A DNA stretch of 64,000 nucleotides from Vibrio natriegens NBRC 15636 = ATCC 14048 = DSM 759 (lineage in GTDB: Bacteria; Pseudomonadota; Gammaproteobacteria; Enterobacterales; Vibrionaceae): NCBI RefSeq assembly GCF_035621455.1, contig NZ_CP141822.1, positions 1,860,001 to 1,924,000 of the forward strand, written 5' to 3'. Shown here piece after piece: positions 52,741-62,680 of this stretch; within the stretch, counting starts at the first letter, position 1; each line of letters begins with the position of its first letter. The notes under the pieces were generated by a model. That model was not told the origin of the DNA. It saw only the letters and a program-made list of their open reading frames with translations, and did not search any database. The translations under genes and the position numbers were made by a program.

Positions 52741-54009
52741 ATGAGTAAACATAAAATGAATTCAATCAATTCTGCGGTTTCTACCGCACAATCGTCTAGT
52801 AAGTTTTCTTACAAAGACTTCACCTGGTGTCTGTCGCTGTTCGGTACAGCCGTAGGTGCAGGTGTATTATTCCTTCCGATTAAAGCGGGTGCTGGTGGTT
52901 TCTGGCCATTAGTAATCCTAGCCCTAATCGCAGCACCAATGACTTGGTTCGCACACAAATCTCTGGCTCGCTTTGTTCTTTCAGCTAAGAATCCAGAAGC
53001 AGACATCACTGACACAGTAGAAGAGCACTTCGGTAAAACTGGCGCAAACCTTATTACTTTCGCTTACTTCTTCGCTATTTACCCTATCGTACTTATCTAC
53101 GGTGTCGGCATCACTAACACGGTTGACTCATTCCTGGTTAACCAAATGGGCATGGAATCTATTCCTCGCTGGCTACTGTCTGGTGCTCTGATCGCAGCAA
53201 TGACTACAGGTGTGGTATTTGGTAAAGAGCTCATGCTGAAAGCAACATCAGCAATGGTTTACCCACTGGTATTCATTCTACTAGCGCTGTCTTTCTACCT
53301 GATTCCTGAGTGGAATACTTCAATGATGGAAGTTTCACCAAACTGGGGTGAAATGCCTTCAATCGTTTGGCTGGCAATTCCAATCATCGTGTTCTCATTC
53401 AACCACAGCCCTATCATTTCTCAGTTCTCTAAAGAGCAACGTCGTGTTTACGGTGAAAATGCAGTGAAGAAAACTGACGCTATCACTGGCGGTGCAGCAA
53501 TGATGCTAATGGGCTTTGTTATGTTCTTCGTGTTCTCTGTGGTTCTTTCTCTGTCTCCAGAGCAGTTGGCTACAGCACAAGCACAAAACATCTCTGTTCT
53601 TTCTTACTTAGCGAACGTTCATGAGTCTCCACTGATCTCTTACTTAGGTCCACTGGTTGCGTTTGCAGCAATCACTTCTAGCTACTTCGGTCACTTCCTG
53701 GGTGCTCACGAAGGTCTGGTTGGCCTAATCAAGTCTCGCTCTAACACTCAAGTAAGCAAGATTGAAAAAGCGTCTCTAATCTTCATCGTACTAACTACTT
53801 GGGTGGTTGCTATCGTTAACCCAAGCATCCTAGGTATGATTGAAACGATGGGTGCGCCAATGATTGCGGCAATCCTATTCCTGATGCCTGTTTTCGCTAT
53901 GCACAAAGTTCCAGCAATGGCGAAGTACAAAACTTCAGCACCTGTGCAAATTTTCACAGCTATCTGTGGTCTTGCAGCGATTAGTTCTGTAATCTACGGC
54001 GCTCTTTAA
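52741..54009 (+). CDS. sdaC: SdaC, serine transporter (HAAAP family)
   Basis: 422 aa with about eleven membrane segments. FSYKDFTWCLSLFGTAVGAGVLFLPIKAGAGGFWPL is the N-terminal signature of the serine/threonine branch of the hydroxy/aromatic amino acid permeases, and FNHSPIISQFSKEQRR is a conserved loop. A proton-driven serine importer in the inner membrane. It precedes sdaA, so uptake and deamination are linked. The first ATG is used; a second in-frame ATG 15 nt on is equally possible, as neither has a clear ribosome site. Confidence 0.92.
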   Translation: MSKHKMNSINSAVSTAQSSSKFSYKDFTWCLSLFGTAVGAGVLFLPIKAGAGGFWPLVILALIAAPMTWFAHKSLARFVLSAKNPEADITDTVEEHFGKTGANLITFAYFFAIYPIVLIYGVGITNTVDSFLVNQMGMESIPRWLLSGALIAAMTTGVVFGKELMLKATSAMVYPLVFILLALSFYLIPEWNTSMMEVSPNWGEMPSIVWLAIPIIVFSFNHSPIISQFSKEQRRVYGENAVKKTDAITGGAAMMLMGFVMFFVFSVVLSLSPEQLATAQAQNISVLSYLANVHESPLISYLGPLVAFAAITSSYFGHFLGAHEGLVGLIKSRSNTQVSKIEKASLIFIVLTTWVVAIVNPSILGMIETMGAPMIAAILFLMPVFAMHKVPAMAKYKTSAPVQIFTAICGLAAISSVIYGAL

Positions 54010-54061
54010 TCTCAGCTGAAATACCAGCGTGATTAATCGAAAAATATAACGATAAAAAATT

Positions 54062-54091
54062 AAGCCTCCCAAATCCCCTTGGGAGGCTTTC
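54062..54091 (+). terminator. Hairpin between sdaC and sdaA
   Basis: AAGCCTCCC/GGGAGGCTT perfect 9-bp stem with a 10-nt loop and a short T stretch. It probably attenuates read-through into sdaA, whose ATG lies 19 nt downstream. Confidence 0.7.
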
Positions 54092-54107
54092 TTCTGAGGT
54101 AATCGAT

Positions 54108-55469
54108 ATGATTAGTGTATTTGATATCTATAAAATCGGTGTTGGACCTTCAAGCTCACACACTGTAGGCCCAATGAAAGCGGGTAAAGAGTTTATTGAT
54201 GATCTTCGCGCAATGGGAAAATTACGCGACATCACTAAAATCACCGTTGACGTTTATGGATCGCTATCACTGACAGGGAAAGGTCACCACACAGATATTG
54301 CTATTATCATGGGTCTTGCAGGCAACTCCCCTGAGAAAGTAGATATCGATTCTATTCCGGGCTTTATTGCTCGCGTAGAAGAAACTGAACGTCTTCCTGT
54401 TGGCATGCACTGTCATACAGTATCGTTTCCGCGCGAAGGTGGAATGAACTTCCACAAAACGAATTTGGAACTTCACGAAAATGGTATGCAAATCCACGCT
54501 TGGATTGATGACGAAAAAGCATACTCAAAGACCTACTACTCTATCGGTGGTGGTTTTATCGTTGATGAAGAAAACTTCGGTAAAGAGGAAGAGAACCCGA
54601 TCAAAGTTCCTTTCCCATTTACAACAGCAGAAGAACTGGTAAATCAGTGCCGTGAAAGTGGCCTTTCTATCAGTGCGCTAACCATGAAAAATGAACAAGC
54701 GCTTCATTCTGACGAAGAGACTCGTACCTACTTCGCGAACATCTGGCGTACCATGCGCGAATGTATGGATCGCGGTATGAACGAAGAAGGCATTCTGCCT
54801 GGTCCACTGCGTGTGCCTCGCCGTGCTGCAGCGCTTCGCCAACAACTGCTTACTTCTGAAAAGACAACCAACGATCCTATGTCTGTGGTTGACTGGGTAA
54901 ACATGTTTGCGTTTGCTGTAAACGAAGAAAACGCAGCAGGTGGTCGTGTTGTAACAGCACCAACGAACGGTGCGTGTGGCATTATCCCTGCGGTACTGGC
55001 TTACTATGACAAGTTCATTCAAACCGTATCAGAGAAAGACTACATCCGTTACTTTGCAGCTTCTGGTGCAATCGGTGGTCTTTACAAGCGTAATGCATCT
55101 ATCTCTGGCGCAGAAGTTGGCTGTCAGGGCGAAGTTGGCGTGGCGTGTTCAATGGCAGCTGCTGGCCTTGCAGAGCTGATGGGTGGTAGCCCAGAGCAGG
55201 TTTGTATGGCAGCAGAAATCGCAATGGAGCACAACCTGGGTCTGACATGTGACCCTGTCGCTGGTCAGGTACAGGTTCCATGTATCGAGCGTAATGGTAT
55301 TGCGGCTGTAAAAGCGATCAACTCGACTCGTATGGCTTTGCGTCGTTCTTCAGCTCCTACCGTATCTCTGGATAAGGTTATCGAAACCATGCTAGAGACA
55401 GGTAAAGACATGAACGCGAAATACCGAGAAACTTCTCAAGGTGGTCTGGCAATAAAAGTTATCTGCTAA
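54108..55469 (+). CDS. sdaA: SdaA, L-serine ammonia-lyase (4Fe-4S)
   Basis: 453 aa single-chain enzyme. The N-terminal beta domain has SVFDIYKIGVGPSSSHTVGPMKAGKEF; the alpha domain has the cluster cysteines in TNGACGIIPAVL, EVGCQGEVGVACSMAAAGL and NLGLTCDPVAGQVQVPCIERN. It deaminates serine to pyruvate. GAGGT precedes the ATG. Downstream terminator at 55489-55516. Confidence 0.95.
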   Translation: MISVFDIYKIGVGPSSSHTVGPMKAGKEFIDDLRAMGKLRDITKITVDVYGSLSLTGKGHHTDIAIIMGLAGNSPEKVDIDSIPGFIARVEETERLPVGMHCHTVSFPREGGMNFHKTNLELHENGMQIHAWIDDEKAYSKTYYSIGGGFIVDEENFGKEEENPIKVPFPFTTAEELVNQCRESGLSISALTMKNEQALHSDEETRTYFANIWRTMRECMDRGMNEEGILPGPLRVPRRAAALRQQLLTSEKTTNDPMSVVDWVNMFAFAVNEENAAGGRVVTAPTNGACGIIPAVLAYYDKFIQTVSEKDYIRYFAASGAIGGLYKRNASISGAEVGCQGEVGVACSMAAAGLAELMGGSPEQVCMAAEIAMEHNLGLTCDPVAGQVQVPCIERNGIAAVKAINSTRMALRRSSAPTVSLDKVIETMLETGKDMNAKYRETSQGGLAIKVIC

Positions 55470-55488
55470 TCCTACCTTCTGAACACCA

Positions 55489-55516
55489 AGCCCGAGCCAT
55501 CTGCTCGGGCTTTTTT
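55489..55516 (+). terminator. Terminator after sdaA
   Basis: AGCCCGAG/CTCGGGCT stem, 7-nt loop, followed by TTTTT. Confidence 0.88.
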
Positions 55517-55554
55517 GTATCTGCGTTTAGCGTAGTTTTCATCTTCCAGATACA

Positions 55555-55584
55555 ACAAAGGCAAGCCGGTAAGCTTGCCTTTGT
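55555..55584 (-). terminator. Terminator after queD
   Basis: ACAAAGGCAAGC/GCTTGCCTTTGT perfect 12-bp stem with a 6-nt loop, just past the queD stop on the minus strand. Confidence 0.8.
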
Positions 55585-55602
55585 AAATGACGCTAGTTGC
55601 GA

Positions 55603-55965
55603 TTACTCGCCTTTGTAGATACAACCTGCTGTGCAAGTTTCTTTGATCTCTACTTTGCTTAGCAGCGGAAGGCTTGGTTTCAGTTGCTGCCAAATCCATT
55701 TCGCGAGCACTTCGCTGGTTGGGTTTTCCAGGCCTTCAATATCGTTTAAGTAGTAATGGTCTAAACGATCGTAAATTGGTTTGAAAGCGGCTTTGATTTC
55801 TGCAAAATCCACAACCCAACCCGTATGTGGGTCTACCTCACCTTCTACATAAAGACGAACAAGGAAAGAGTGTCCGTGCAAACGACCACACTTATGACCT
55901 TCGGGTACATGTGGCAAGTGGTGTGCCGCTTCGAACATGAACTCTTTGTACAATTCTGTTTTCAT
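55603..55965 (-). CDS. queD: QueD, 6-carboxy-5,6,7,8-tetrahydropterin synthase
   Basis: 120 aa. Zinc ligands are His15 (FEAAHHL) and the two His of LHGHS; the catalytic Cys is in [10 protein letters not shown], and the later catalytic Asp and His are in [11 protein letters not shown]. The active-site segment [12 protein letters not shown] is typical of QueD/PTPS-III. It works in queuosine biosynthesis (7-carboxy-7-deazaguanine branch). Single gene with its own terminator. Confidence 0.92.
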   Translation of the reverse strand: MKTELYKEFMFEAAHHLPHVPEGHKCGRLHGHSFLVRLYVEGEVDPHTGWVVDFAEIKAAFKPIYDRLDHYYLNDIEGLENPTSEVLAKWIWQQLKPSLPLLSKVEIKETCTAGCIYKGE

Positions 55966-56478
55966 CTTGATTCTCAGGCTTTAAAAAAGACGCGATATAC
56001 TAAGGAAATCACTGCCAAGAGACAAGCATTAGTCCATTATTGAGCCATAAATCAGTATTTTTATTTAAGTGAATGATATCCGAGCGTCGAGTTTTGCCAT
56101 TCGCCAGTTATTTGATTACATAATAATCACGTTATGAATACACAAAGAAAACAGTGTGATTAACGCGGCATGTGTTTAAAAACGTAGTTTCGAACTCCCC
56201 ATAAACGGAATATCAGTGTCTACTTGCATTTCTGTCTGAACGTTTTTCGCTATTCCTGCTTTCATCCGGGGTAAAACTAAGATGAAATCATCTTTTTCTG
56301 ACCTTCAAAATGAATATAAAGGTTGAAGCTGACGAATTGACAGGTAATATGTCTCGTTGAATCTGTAAAATTCTACCCAACCCGGCGCTTTGCTTGTTTT
56401 TTAAACAAAAAGATTATGAAACAAGGACTTTAAAGAGCGTTGCGTTGAATTTTTACCTCTATGGAGAATATTGAAAAC
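55966..56478. other. Intergenic region and leader of asnS
   Basis: About 510 nt without a supported ORF. A small AAGATGA/TCATCTT stem followed by TTT occurs at 56279-56297. I see no recognised riboswitch; promoter elements for asnS are not obvious. Confidence 0.35.
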
Positions 56479-57879
56479 ATGACTTACGCGCCTGTATCAG
56501 ACGTTTTGAAAGGTCAGCTAGCAGTAGACAGTGAAGTGACTGTTCGTGGCTGGATCCGTTCACGTCGTGATTCCAAAGCTGGAATCTCTTTCCTTGCCAT
56601 TTATGACGGCTCTTGTTTCGACCCGATTCAGGCCGTGGTCCCTAATAATCTTAATAATTACGACGACGAAGTATTAAAGCTGACTACAGGCTGCTCTGTT
56701 GAAGTAACTGGTAAGATTGTTGAGTCTCCTGCGAAAGGTCAGGACTTCGAGCTGGCAGCAACTGACGTTAAAGTTGTTGGTTGGGTTGAAGATGCTGAAA
56801 CTTACCCAATGGCAAAAACTCGTCACTCGATCGAGTACCTACGTGAAGTAGCGCACCTTCGTCCACGTACAAACGTGATCGGCGCGGTAGCTCGTGTACG
56901 TAACTGCCTGTCTCAAGCTATTCACCGTTTCTACCACGAGCAAGGTTACTTCTGGGTATCTGCGCCACTAATCACCGCTTCTGACGCAGAAGGTGCGGGT
57001 GAAATGTTCCGCGTTTCTACGCTAGACATGGAAAACCTACCTCGCACAGACGCTGGCAAAGTAGATTACAACGAAGACTTCTTCGGTAAAGAGACGTTCC
57101 TGACAGTTTCTGGTCAGTTAAACGCGGAAGCTTACGCTTGTGCAATCAGCAAAGTTTACACTTTCGGTCCTACTTTCCGTGCTGAAAACTCAAACACAAG
57201 CCGCCACCTGGCTGAATTCTGGATGGTTGAGCCTGAAGTTGCGTTTGCAGAGCTAGACGACGTAGCAAAACTTGCTGAAGACATGCTGAAGTACGTATTT
57301 AAAGCAGTACTTGAAGAGCGTCGTGATGACCTTGAGTTCTTCGCACAACGCATCGACAAAGAAGCGATCACTCGTCTGGAGCAATTCGTTTCTTCTGACT
57401 TCGCACAAGTAGACTACACAGACGCAATCCAAATCCTTCTGGATTCTGGTCGTGAGTTCGAATTCCCAGTTGAATGGGGTATCGACATGTCTTCTGAGCA
57501 CGAGCGTTTCCTAGCGGAAGAGCACTTCAAAGCGCCAGTAATCGTTAAGAACTACCCGAAAGACATCAAAGCGTTCTACATGCGTATGAACGACGATGGC
57601 AAAACAGTAGCAGCGATGGACGTTCTAGCACCAGGCATCGGTGAAATCATCGGTGGTTCTCAACGTGAAGAACGTCTAGACATCCTAGATTCACGTATGC
57701 GTGAAATGGGTATCGACCCAGAGCACATGAGCTGGTACCGCGACCTACGTCGTTACGGCACAGTGCCACACGCAGGCTTTGGTCTAGGCTTCGAGCGTCT
57801 GGTTTCTTACGTAACAGGCATGGGCAACGTTCGTGACGTGATCCCATTCCCACGTACACCACGTTCTGCGAACTTCTAA
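56479..57879 (+). CDS. asnS: Asparaginyl-tRNA synthetase
   Basis: 466 aa, the same length as E. coli AsnRS, if it starts at the ATG at 56479 ([14 protein letters not shown]); an in-frame ATG at 56461 would add six residues and contains the GGAG ribosome site itself. An OB-fold anticodon-binding domain at about 15-110 precedes the class II catalytic domain: motif 2 [21 protein letters not shown] and motif 3 [10 protein letters not shown]. Cytoplasmic aminoacylation of tRNA-Asn. Confidence 0.96.
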   Translation: MTYAPVSDVLKGQLAVDSEVTVRGWIRSRRDSKAGISFLAIYDGSCFDPIQAVVPNNLNNYDDEVLKLTTGCSVEVTGKIVESPAKGQDFELAATDVKVVGWVEDAETYPMAKTRHSIEYLREVAHLRPRTNVIGAVARVRNCLSQAIHRFYHEQGYFWVSAPLITASDAEGAGEMFRVSTLDMENLPRTDAGKVDYNEDFFGKETFLTVSGQLNAEAYACAISKVYTFGPTFRAENSNTSRHLAEFWMVEPEVAFAELDDVAKLAEDMLKYVFKAVLEERRDDLEFFAQRIDKEAITRLEQFVSSDFAQVDYTDAIQILLDSGREFEFPVEWGIDMSSEHERFLAEEHFKAPVIVKNYPKDIKAFYMRMNDDGKTVAAMDVLAPGIGEIIGGSQREERLDILDSRMREMGIDPEHMSWYRDLRRYGTVPHAGFGLGFERLVSYVTGMGNVRDVIPFPRTPRSANF

Positions 57880-57903
57880 TCACTTTTAGTGAAACAGAAT
57901 TAA

Positions 57904-57929
57904 AAAGACCTCCCAAGTGGAGGTCTTTT
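57904..57929. terminator. Bidirectional terminator after asnS
   Basis: AAAGACCTCC/GGAGGTCTTT perfect 10-bp stem, 5-nt loop, T tract. It lies between convergent genes. Confidence 0.85.
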
Positions 57930-57951
57930 GTTTTATCTGGCACTCACCAAA

Positions 57952-58170
57952 TTAAGAATTACTTTCCTCTTGATCGGCTTTCACCGCATACCTCACACCG
58001 ACAAAACACAAACCAAAGATAACGAACGGAATGACCGCAGCGGTGTATTCAACCCACGCATAATGTGCAAATGACTTGGCCAAAATAAGGTGTCCAAACA
58101 CCAGTAAGAAAGCGCTAAATATCGCCACAATGATCAGTGTTAATTCATGTTTCACCAACTGCTTTTTCAT
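57952..58170 (-). CDS. Small two-helix membrane protein
   Basis: 72 aa from the second of two adjacent ATGs (58170), which has GGAG at the better distance of 5 nt. Two hydrophobic segments at about 10-32 (LTLIIVAIFSAFLLVFGHLILA) and 43-62 (AAVIPFVIFGLCFVGVRY), with charged ends. No family recognised. It is on the same strand as the MocR-type gene 87 nt upstream. Confidence 0.65.
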   Translation of the reverse strand: MKKQLVKHELTLIIVAIFSAFLLVFGHLILAKSFAHYAWVEYTAAVIPFVIFGLCFVGVRYAVKADQEESNS

Positions 58171-58256
58171 CATCACTCCGAGGTAAGAAGTTGTTACTGC
58201 ATTGATTAAACCACAATCCAAGTAAGATGAACTGGTACAGTTAACGTGATAAATGC

Positions 58257-59654
58257 CTAAACAGTTGTCAGTAACTCGCCTATTTTCTTGATGGCATTTT
58301 CTAATGCCCCATCGAGAGGCATGGAAGTATTTAGTCGCAGGTAGTTTTTAAACTTGGTATCGCTTGAAAACAACTTCCCATATGCCACAGTTATCTGTTG
58401 TTGCAACAAAGCTTGATAAATCGACTTGCTGTCCGTCCCATTTGGCAACTTAACCCATACAAAGTAGCCACCTTCAGGTACGTTATAAATCAGGTTTTGG
58501 GGCAAGTAGCGTTGTATAAGTTCAATGAACAAGCTTTGGCGCTGTTGCATGATTTTTCGAAGCTTTCTCAAGTGATTGTCGTAGCTGTCATTTTGCAGAT
58601 AATGGGCGATACCTTGCTGAATCGGTGCACTACCCGACAAAGTAGAGATAAGTTGTAGCTTTTGGATCGGCTCGTTAAAGCGATGGTTTACGACCCATCC
58701 TAGCCGATACCCCGGACAGAGACTCTTAGAGAGTGAGGAGCAGTGAAGCACTCGCCCTTGCGTGTCAAAAGTTTTAAGAGACGTCGGTTTATTTGCCGTG
58801 AAATAAAGCTCGGAATAGACATCATCTTCAATCAAGTAGACATCGTGTTGTTCCGCCATCCGGACAATCCGTTCCTTTTGTTCATCTGACAGCAGTGCAC
58901 CCGTCGGGTTGTGAAAATTAACCATCAGCCAACAAGCGCGAACAGCATGTTTTGCAAATATTGCTTCAAGCTGTTCAAGATCATGCCCGTTTTGGCTGTC
59001 TACAGAAACCTCGATTGCCTTCAGCCCAAGACGTTCTATCGCTTGAAGCGCACCATAAAAAGCCGGTGACTCCACAACAACCGTATCTCCGGGCTGAGTA
59101 ACCGCTTGCAAGCTCAGATTCAACGCCTCGAGCGCGCCAGAGGTGATCACAATATCTTCGTGCGTAATCAATATGCCTTGCTGTATGTACCGTTGCGCGA
59201 TCAAACGACGTAATGACTCACTCCCCGGAGGCATGTTATCAAGCAAGCTTTCTGGCCCCATTTTACGGCCAGAGCTGGCGAGGTTGCGGTTTAAGGCTTC
59301 GAAAGGAAATAAACTGGCGTCGGGAAACGCGGAGCCCAAACGCACTGCATCGGGCAATCCTTGATGTTTAAGATAATCGTAAAGCTCATCATTGAAGCTA
59401 GAGCGATAAGCTGGCACGACTTCATTGCTTGCCTCAAAACGCTCTAATTCGGCCGTAACATAATAGCCGGATTGAGGTTTAGCACTTACCCAGCCCTGAG
59501 CTTCCAGTAACTGGTAAGCCTGTAATACCGTCCCCGCACTCACTGAATGATTACGGCTGGTCACACGCACAGATGGCAGCTTCTCCCCTGCTCTCCATGT
59601 ATTCTGCTGAATCTGAGTTTTAAACAGCTCAGCTAATTGACGGTATCGATTCAT
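58257..59654 (-). CDS. MocR-type regulator (GntR HTH + aminotransferase-like domain)
   Basis: About 465 aa; the start is uncertain (ATG at 59654 or 59657, or a longer frame to 59690). A GntR-type winged helix (about 1-70, RYRQLAELFKTQIQQNTWRAGEKLPSVRVTSRN...SAGTVLQAYQLLEAQGWV) is joined to a fold-type I PLP domain with the Schiff-base lysine in HCSSLSKSLCPGYRLGWV and an Asp in LIEDDVYSEL. MocR proteins use PLP or an amino-compound adduct as effector. The regulated target is unknown; divergent from the small acidic protein gene. Confidence 0.88.
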   Translation of the reverse strand: MNRYRQLAELFKTQIQQNTWRAGEKLPSVRVTSRNHSVSAGTVLQAYQLLEAQGWVSAKPQSGYYVTAELERFEASNEVVPAYRSSFNDELYDYLKHQGLPDAVRLGSAFPDASLFPFEALNRNLASSGRKMGPESLLDNMPPGSESLRRLIAQRYIQQGILITHEDIVITSGALEALNLSLQAVTQPGDTVVVESPAFYGALQAIERLGLKAIEVSVDSQNGHDLEQLEAIFAKHAVRACWLMVNFHNPTGALLSDEQKERIVRMAEQHDVYLIEDDVYSELYFTANKPTSLKTFDTQGRVLHCSSLSKSLCPGYRLGWVVNHRFNEPIQKLQLISTLSGSAPIQQGIAHYLQNDSYDNHLRKLRKIMQQRQSLFIELIQRYLPQNLIYNVPEGGYFVWVKLPNGTDSKSIYQALLQQQITVAYGKLFSSDTKFKNYLRLNTSMPLDGALENAIKKIGELLTTV

Positions 59655-59826
59655 CATTCTCTCACTTTGACTTCGGGTGAACCTTAGCATACTTCGCGCC
59701 GATATTCTGATAGCTGACTTATCGTTCTTGCAAGGTAATTAATCAATCTTAGTAAGATGAATTCGCGATCCGAAGTGTAGAATTATGTTCCATACTTTCA
59801 AAGAAATGACGTTTTTGGAGGAAGTT

Positions 59827-60087
59827 ATGAAAGTGTTTACCATGGATGATCTCTCATACCGAGGAGCGCATAAAGGTGTCCATAGCTGGGACCACCCTGG
59901 TGCGTCCGATCCTTATTATTGGCACCCAGACTGGTTACATATTGCTGAAGATGCAATGGGTGTACACAAAATGGCGGATCTCGTTGTGCCACCAGGTGAA
60001 ACAGCAACGGAAGAACATGCTAAAGAGGCGATTGTAAAACACCTCAACGAGGAAAACGCTAGCAAAGAAGAAAAACAAGACGACTAG
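59827..60087 (+). CDS. Small acidic conserved hypothetical protein
   Basis: 86 aa from the ATG at 59827, decided by an ideal GGAGG 5 nt upstream; the frame is open further 5'. MKVFTMDDLSYRGAHKGVHSWDHPGASDPYYWHPDWLHIAEDAMG is rich in His, Trp and Asp, followed by a charged helical tail rich in Lys and Glu. I do not recognise a family; the six clustered His/Asp residues could bind metal, which is a guess. Divergent from the MocR gene, so possibly its target. Confidence 0.72.
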   Translation: MKVFTMDDLSYRGAHKGVHSWDHPGASDPYYWHPDWLHIAEDAMGVHKMADLVVPPGETATEEHAKEAIVKHLNEENASKEEKQDD

Positions 60088-60779
60088 ACGCGCACATCGG
60101 TAAAATTAGGTGCATCATCATGGGCCGACTAGCGGGTCGGCTCACTGGCTATAAGTGCTATCTTAAATATGTTGGTTGTATTGAGTCATTGATGATGCAC
60201 ACCTCCGGGTCAAAACAACGAAAGTGTTTTCGTTAACCAGCTATGCTCTGTTAAGTTTGCCAATATTCCACCCAATGACCTCTAGTTGACGTAATTTTGA
60301 ATCAAATAAAGACATCCTGACATAGAAAAAACAACGTCTAATCTGGTTTCTCGTCCAATCCAGTCAAACCCGACATTAACCTCAAAAATCCATTAAAAAA
60401 GAAGAACAAGAAATTGAACCCAAAAACATCTCTATCTGATTCTCCGGTGTTAGTTTTGCGTTCTTGTTTTGTAACGAGTTTACCTAGGCTTTCTATGCCA
60501 TCAGTTAAGCAGAACCATGTAACTTTTCCGTAACAATTTGGCACATAGACACTTTCGAAGTAAACGATTGCATTCGATGTACAAAACAGCATCAATTCTC
60601 GATAAAGCTTGCTTCTAACTCCCCTTCTTAGCACTGTTAGCATGCCAAAAGTCTGGTTTATCTTTGAATTCGATTTCTAATAGCATCTTTTTTAGGTTTT
60701 CTTATCAGAAGGTGTTGTAACAAGTAATGCTGAAAGGTATAAATACGGGCACACCCTTCGATTAACATGGATGAAGATT
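60088..60779. other. Intergenic region between the small acidic gene and aspC
   Basis: About 690 nt. It contains the structured palindromic stretch at 60109-60203 and a weak minus-strand ORF (60338-60643) that has no ribosome site. The remainder upstream of aspC is AT-rich promoter-like DNA. Confidence 0.4.
60109..60203. repeat. Palindromic structured element, possible small RNA or terminator
   Basis: GTGCATCATCA (60110-60120) pairs perfectly with TGATGATGCAC (60190-60200) across about 70 nt. Inside are two further hairpins: GCCGAC/GTCGGC (about 60124-60141) and CACT/AGTG just after it. No ORF lies in it. Could be a transcribed structured RNA, a terminator of the upstream gene or a small non-autonomous element. 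Confidence 0.4.
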
Positions 60780-61970
60780 ATGTTTGAAAAAGTAGTAGCC
60801 GCTCCGGCCGACCCTATTCTTGGTCTTACTGAAGAATTTAAAAAAGATACTCGCGCAGAAAAAATCAACCTTGGCGTAGGTATTTACAAAAACGAACAAG
60901 GTGAAACCCCTGTTCTTGCTACGGTAAAGAAAGCTGAAGCAGCTCTAATTGAGACTGAGAAAACTAAATCTTACCTAACCATCGAAGGGACTGCAGAATA
61001 CGCTCTAGCAGTACAAAAACTGCTATTCGGCGAGAGCGCTGAAGTGGTTGCAGACAAACGTGCAAAAACAGCTCAAGCGCCAGGTGGTACAGGTGCACTG
61101 CGTGTTGCTGGTGAATTCATCAAACGTCAGCTAGGCGACGTTAAAATCTGGATCAGCAACCCTACTTGGGCAAACCACAATGGTGTGTTCACTGCGGCTG
61201 GCATCGAAACTGCTCAATACAGCTACTACAACGCAGAAACAAAAGACAAAGACTTCGATGCGATGCTTAACGATCTTCAAGCGGCTTCTGAAGGCGACAT
61301 CGTTCTTCTACACGGCTGCTGCCACAACCCTACTGGTATCGATCCAACAGCAGAAGAGTGGGAAACACTAGCTAAGCTAGTGGCAGAGAAGAAATTGCTT
61401 CCTCTATTCGACTTCGCATACCAAGGTTTCGCGAAAGGTGTAGAGGAAGATGCAGCAGGTCTACGTACTTTTGCCAAGTACAACAAAGAAATCCTAGTTG
61501 CTAGCTCGTTCTCTAAAAACTTCGGTCTTTACAACGAGCGTGTAGGTGCCTTCACTCTTGTTGCTGAGTCAGAAGAAGTGGCAACAACAGCATTCTCACA
61601 AGTTAAAGCAATCATCCGTTCTATCTACTCGAACCCACCAGCTCACGGTAGCGCTGTTGTTACGCATATTCTAAACGATGCTGACCTTCGTGCAGAATGG
61701 GAAGCAGAAGTAGCAGAAATGCGCGATCGTATCCAAGAGATGCGTGAGTTGTTTGTAGCGACACTGAAAGAAGAAGGTGTAGATGCAGACTTTAGCTTTA
61801 TCGAACGCCAAAACGGCATGTTCTCTTTCTCTGGTCTATCTAAAGAGCAAGTGAACCGTCTGAAAGAAGAATTCGCTATTTACATTGTCGGCTCTGGCCG
61901 AATCAGTGTGGCTGGTATGACTAAGTCAAACATGGGCCCACTATGTAAAGGCATTGCAGCAGTTCTTTAA
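60780..61970 (+). CDS. aspC: Aspartate aminotransferase (aromatic aminotransferase family I)
   Basis: 396 aa from the ATG at 60780, equal to E. coli AspC; an ATG 9 nt upstream is less likely. [38 protein letters not shown] at the N-terminus, the PLP contacts in [13 protein letters not shown] and [13 protein letters not shown], and Schiff-base lysine in [16 protein letters not shown]. It interconverts aspartate/oxaloacetate and glutamate/2-oxoglutarate, and may also act on aromatic substrates. asnS lies upstream, as in E. coli. Confidence 0.93.
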   Translation: MFEKVVAAPADPILGLTEEFKKDTRAEKINLGVGIYKNEQGETPVLATVKKAEAALIETEKTKSYLTIEGTAEYALAVQKLLFGESAEVVADKRAKTAQAPGGTGALRVAGEFIKRQLGDVKIWISNPTWANHNGVFTAAGIETAQYSYYNAETKDKDFDAMLNDLQAASEGDIVLLHGCCHNPTGIDPTAEEWETLAKLVAEKKLLPLFDFAYQGFAKGVEEDAAGLRTFAKYNKEILVASSFSKNFGLYNERVGAFTLVAESEEVATTAFSQVKAIIRSIYSNPPAHGSAVVTHILNDADLRAEWEAEVAEMRDRIQEMRELFVATLKEEGVDADFSFIERQNGMFSFSGLSKEQVNRLKEEFAIYIVGSGRISVAGMTKSNMGPLCKGIAAVL

Positions 61971-61990
61971 TCTGCAGCGATAAGATAAGA

Positions 61991-62016
61991 AAAGGTCAGC
62001 ACTTGCTGACCTTTTT
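61991..62016. terminator. Bidirectional terminator after aspC
   Basis: AAAGGTCAGC/GCTGACCTTT perfect 10-bp stem, ACTT loop, T run. Shared with the convergent outer-membrane protein gene. Confidence 0.88.
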
Positions 62017-62038
62017 TGTATTCAATTAAGACTTTAAG

Positions 62039-62680
62039 CTAGTAAACGAACCTGAGGCTTAAACCCACCTCATTGATGTAATCAGAGGGTGCTCCCGAGT
62101 AGTCCGTATCTCGGTATTGGTAGTATAGACCGGTACCAATGACGTCATGCCACTGATAGTTAAAGCCGATTTTATATTTGTTTTCGTCAACAATATCACT
62201 GCGATTGGCTTCAATCTCAGCGTTAACAATCAGCGTTTCACTCAGCAAGTAGTTTGCGCCAAATACTGCCGCGTGTAGGAATTCCGATTCGGATACCAGT
62301 GTTTTATCCGTATCGTCATCCGTTGCTTTTGCCTTAATTGCACCTAAACGATAAACACCGTAAAGGTCGAGTTGTTGGGTTATGCCATATCGGTAACCAC
62401 CACCAACCGTTAAACGATCGATGCGCAGCGTGTAAGTATCTGGATGAAAAAACTGTGCGGAATAGTCTGCATTAAACAGCCAGTTATCCGTGACTAAATA
62501 GTTACCACCCAAATCAATCGTCGTAACATTCGCATTTTCTAACCATTCTTCGTTGGTTGTCCCTGCACCAACGTTTAGATAAATATGTTCATAACCAAAT
62601 TTGTCCGCTTGTTCCGCCTCTGAAGCAACGCTAAGTGCAGAAAAAACACAAAGTGGCACAAGTAATAAACTTCTCAACAT
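62039..62680 (-). CDS. Outer-membrane beta-barrel protein
   Basis: 213 aa from the ATG at 62680 (AGGA 6 nt upstream); a longer frame to 62734 lacks a ribosome site. A signal peptide (MLRSLLLVPLCVFSALSVASE) precedes about eight amphipathic strands with alternating aromatic residues (WLFNADYSAQFF, LTVGGGYRYGI, LDLYGVYRLGAI, GFNYQWHDVIGTGLYYQYRDTDY) and a terminal Phe-Val-Tyr. It resembles small OmpA/OmpX-like or YfaZ-type barrels. Function unknown. Confidence 0.78.
   Translation of the reverse strand: MLRSLLLVPLCVFSALSVASEAEQADKFGYEHIYLNVGAGTTNEEWLENANVTTIDLGGNYLVTDNWLFNADYSAQFFHPDTYTLRIDRLTVGGGYRYGITQQLDLYGVYRLGAIKAKATDDDTDKTLVSESEFLHAAVFGANYLLSETLIVNAEIEANRSDIVDENKYKIGFNYQWHDVIGTGLYYQYRDTDYSGAPSDYINEVGLSLRFVY

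Noticed and set aside
55966..56478. Riboswitch or T-box in front of asnS
   Set aside because: I found no T-box consensus or known aptamer core, and T-boxes are not expected in gammaproteobacteria.
60338..60643. 101-codon minus-strand ORF between the small acidic gene and aspC
   Set aside because: No ribosome site, no recognisable domain and a phenylalanine-run composition. I cannot separate it from chance, so it is not listed as a gene.
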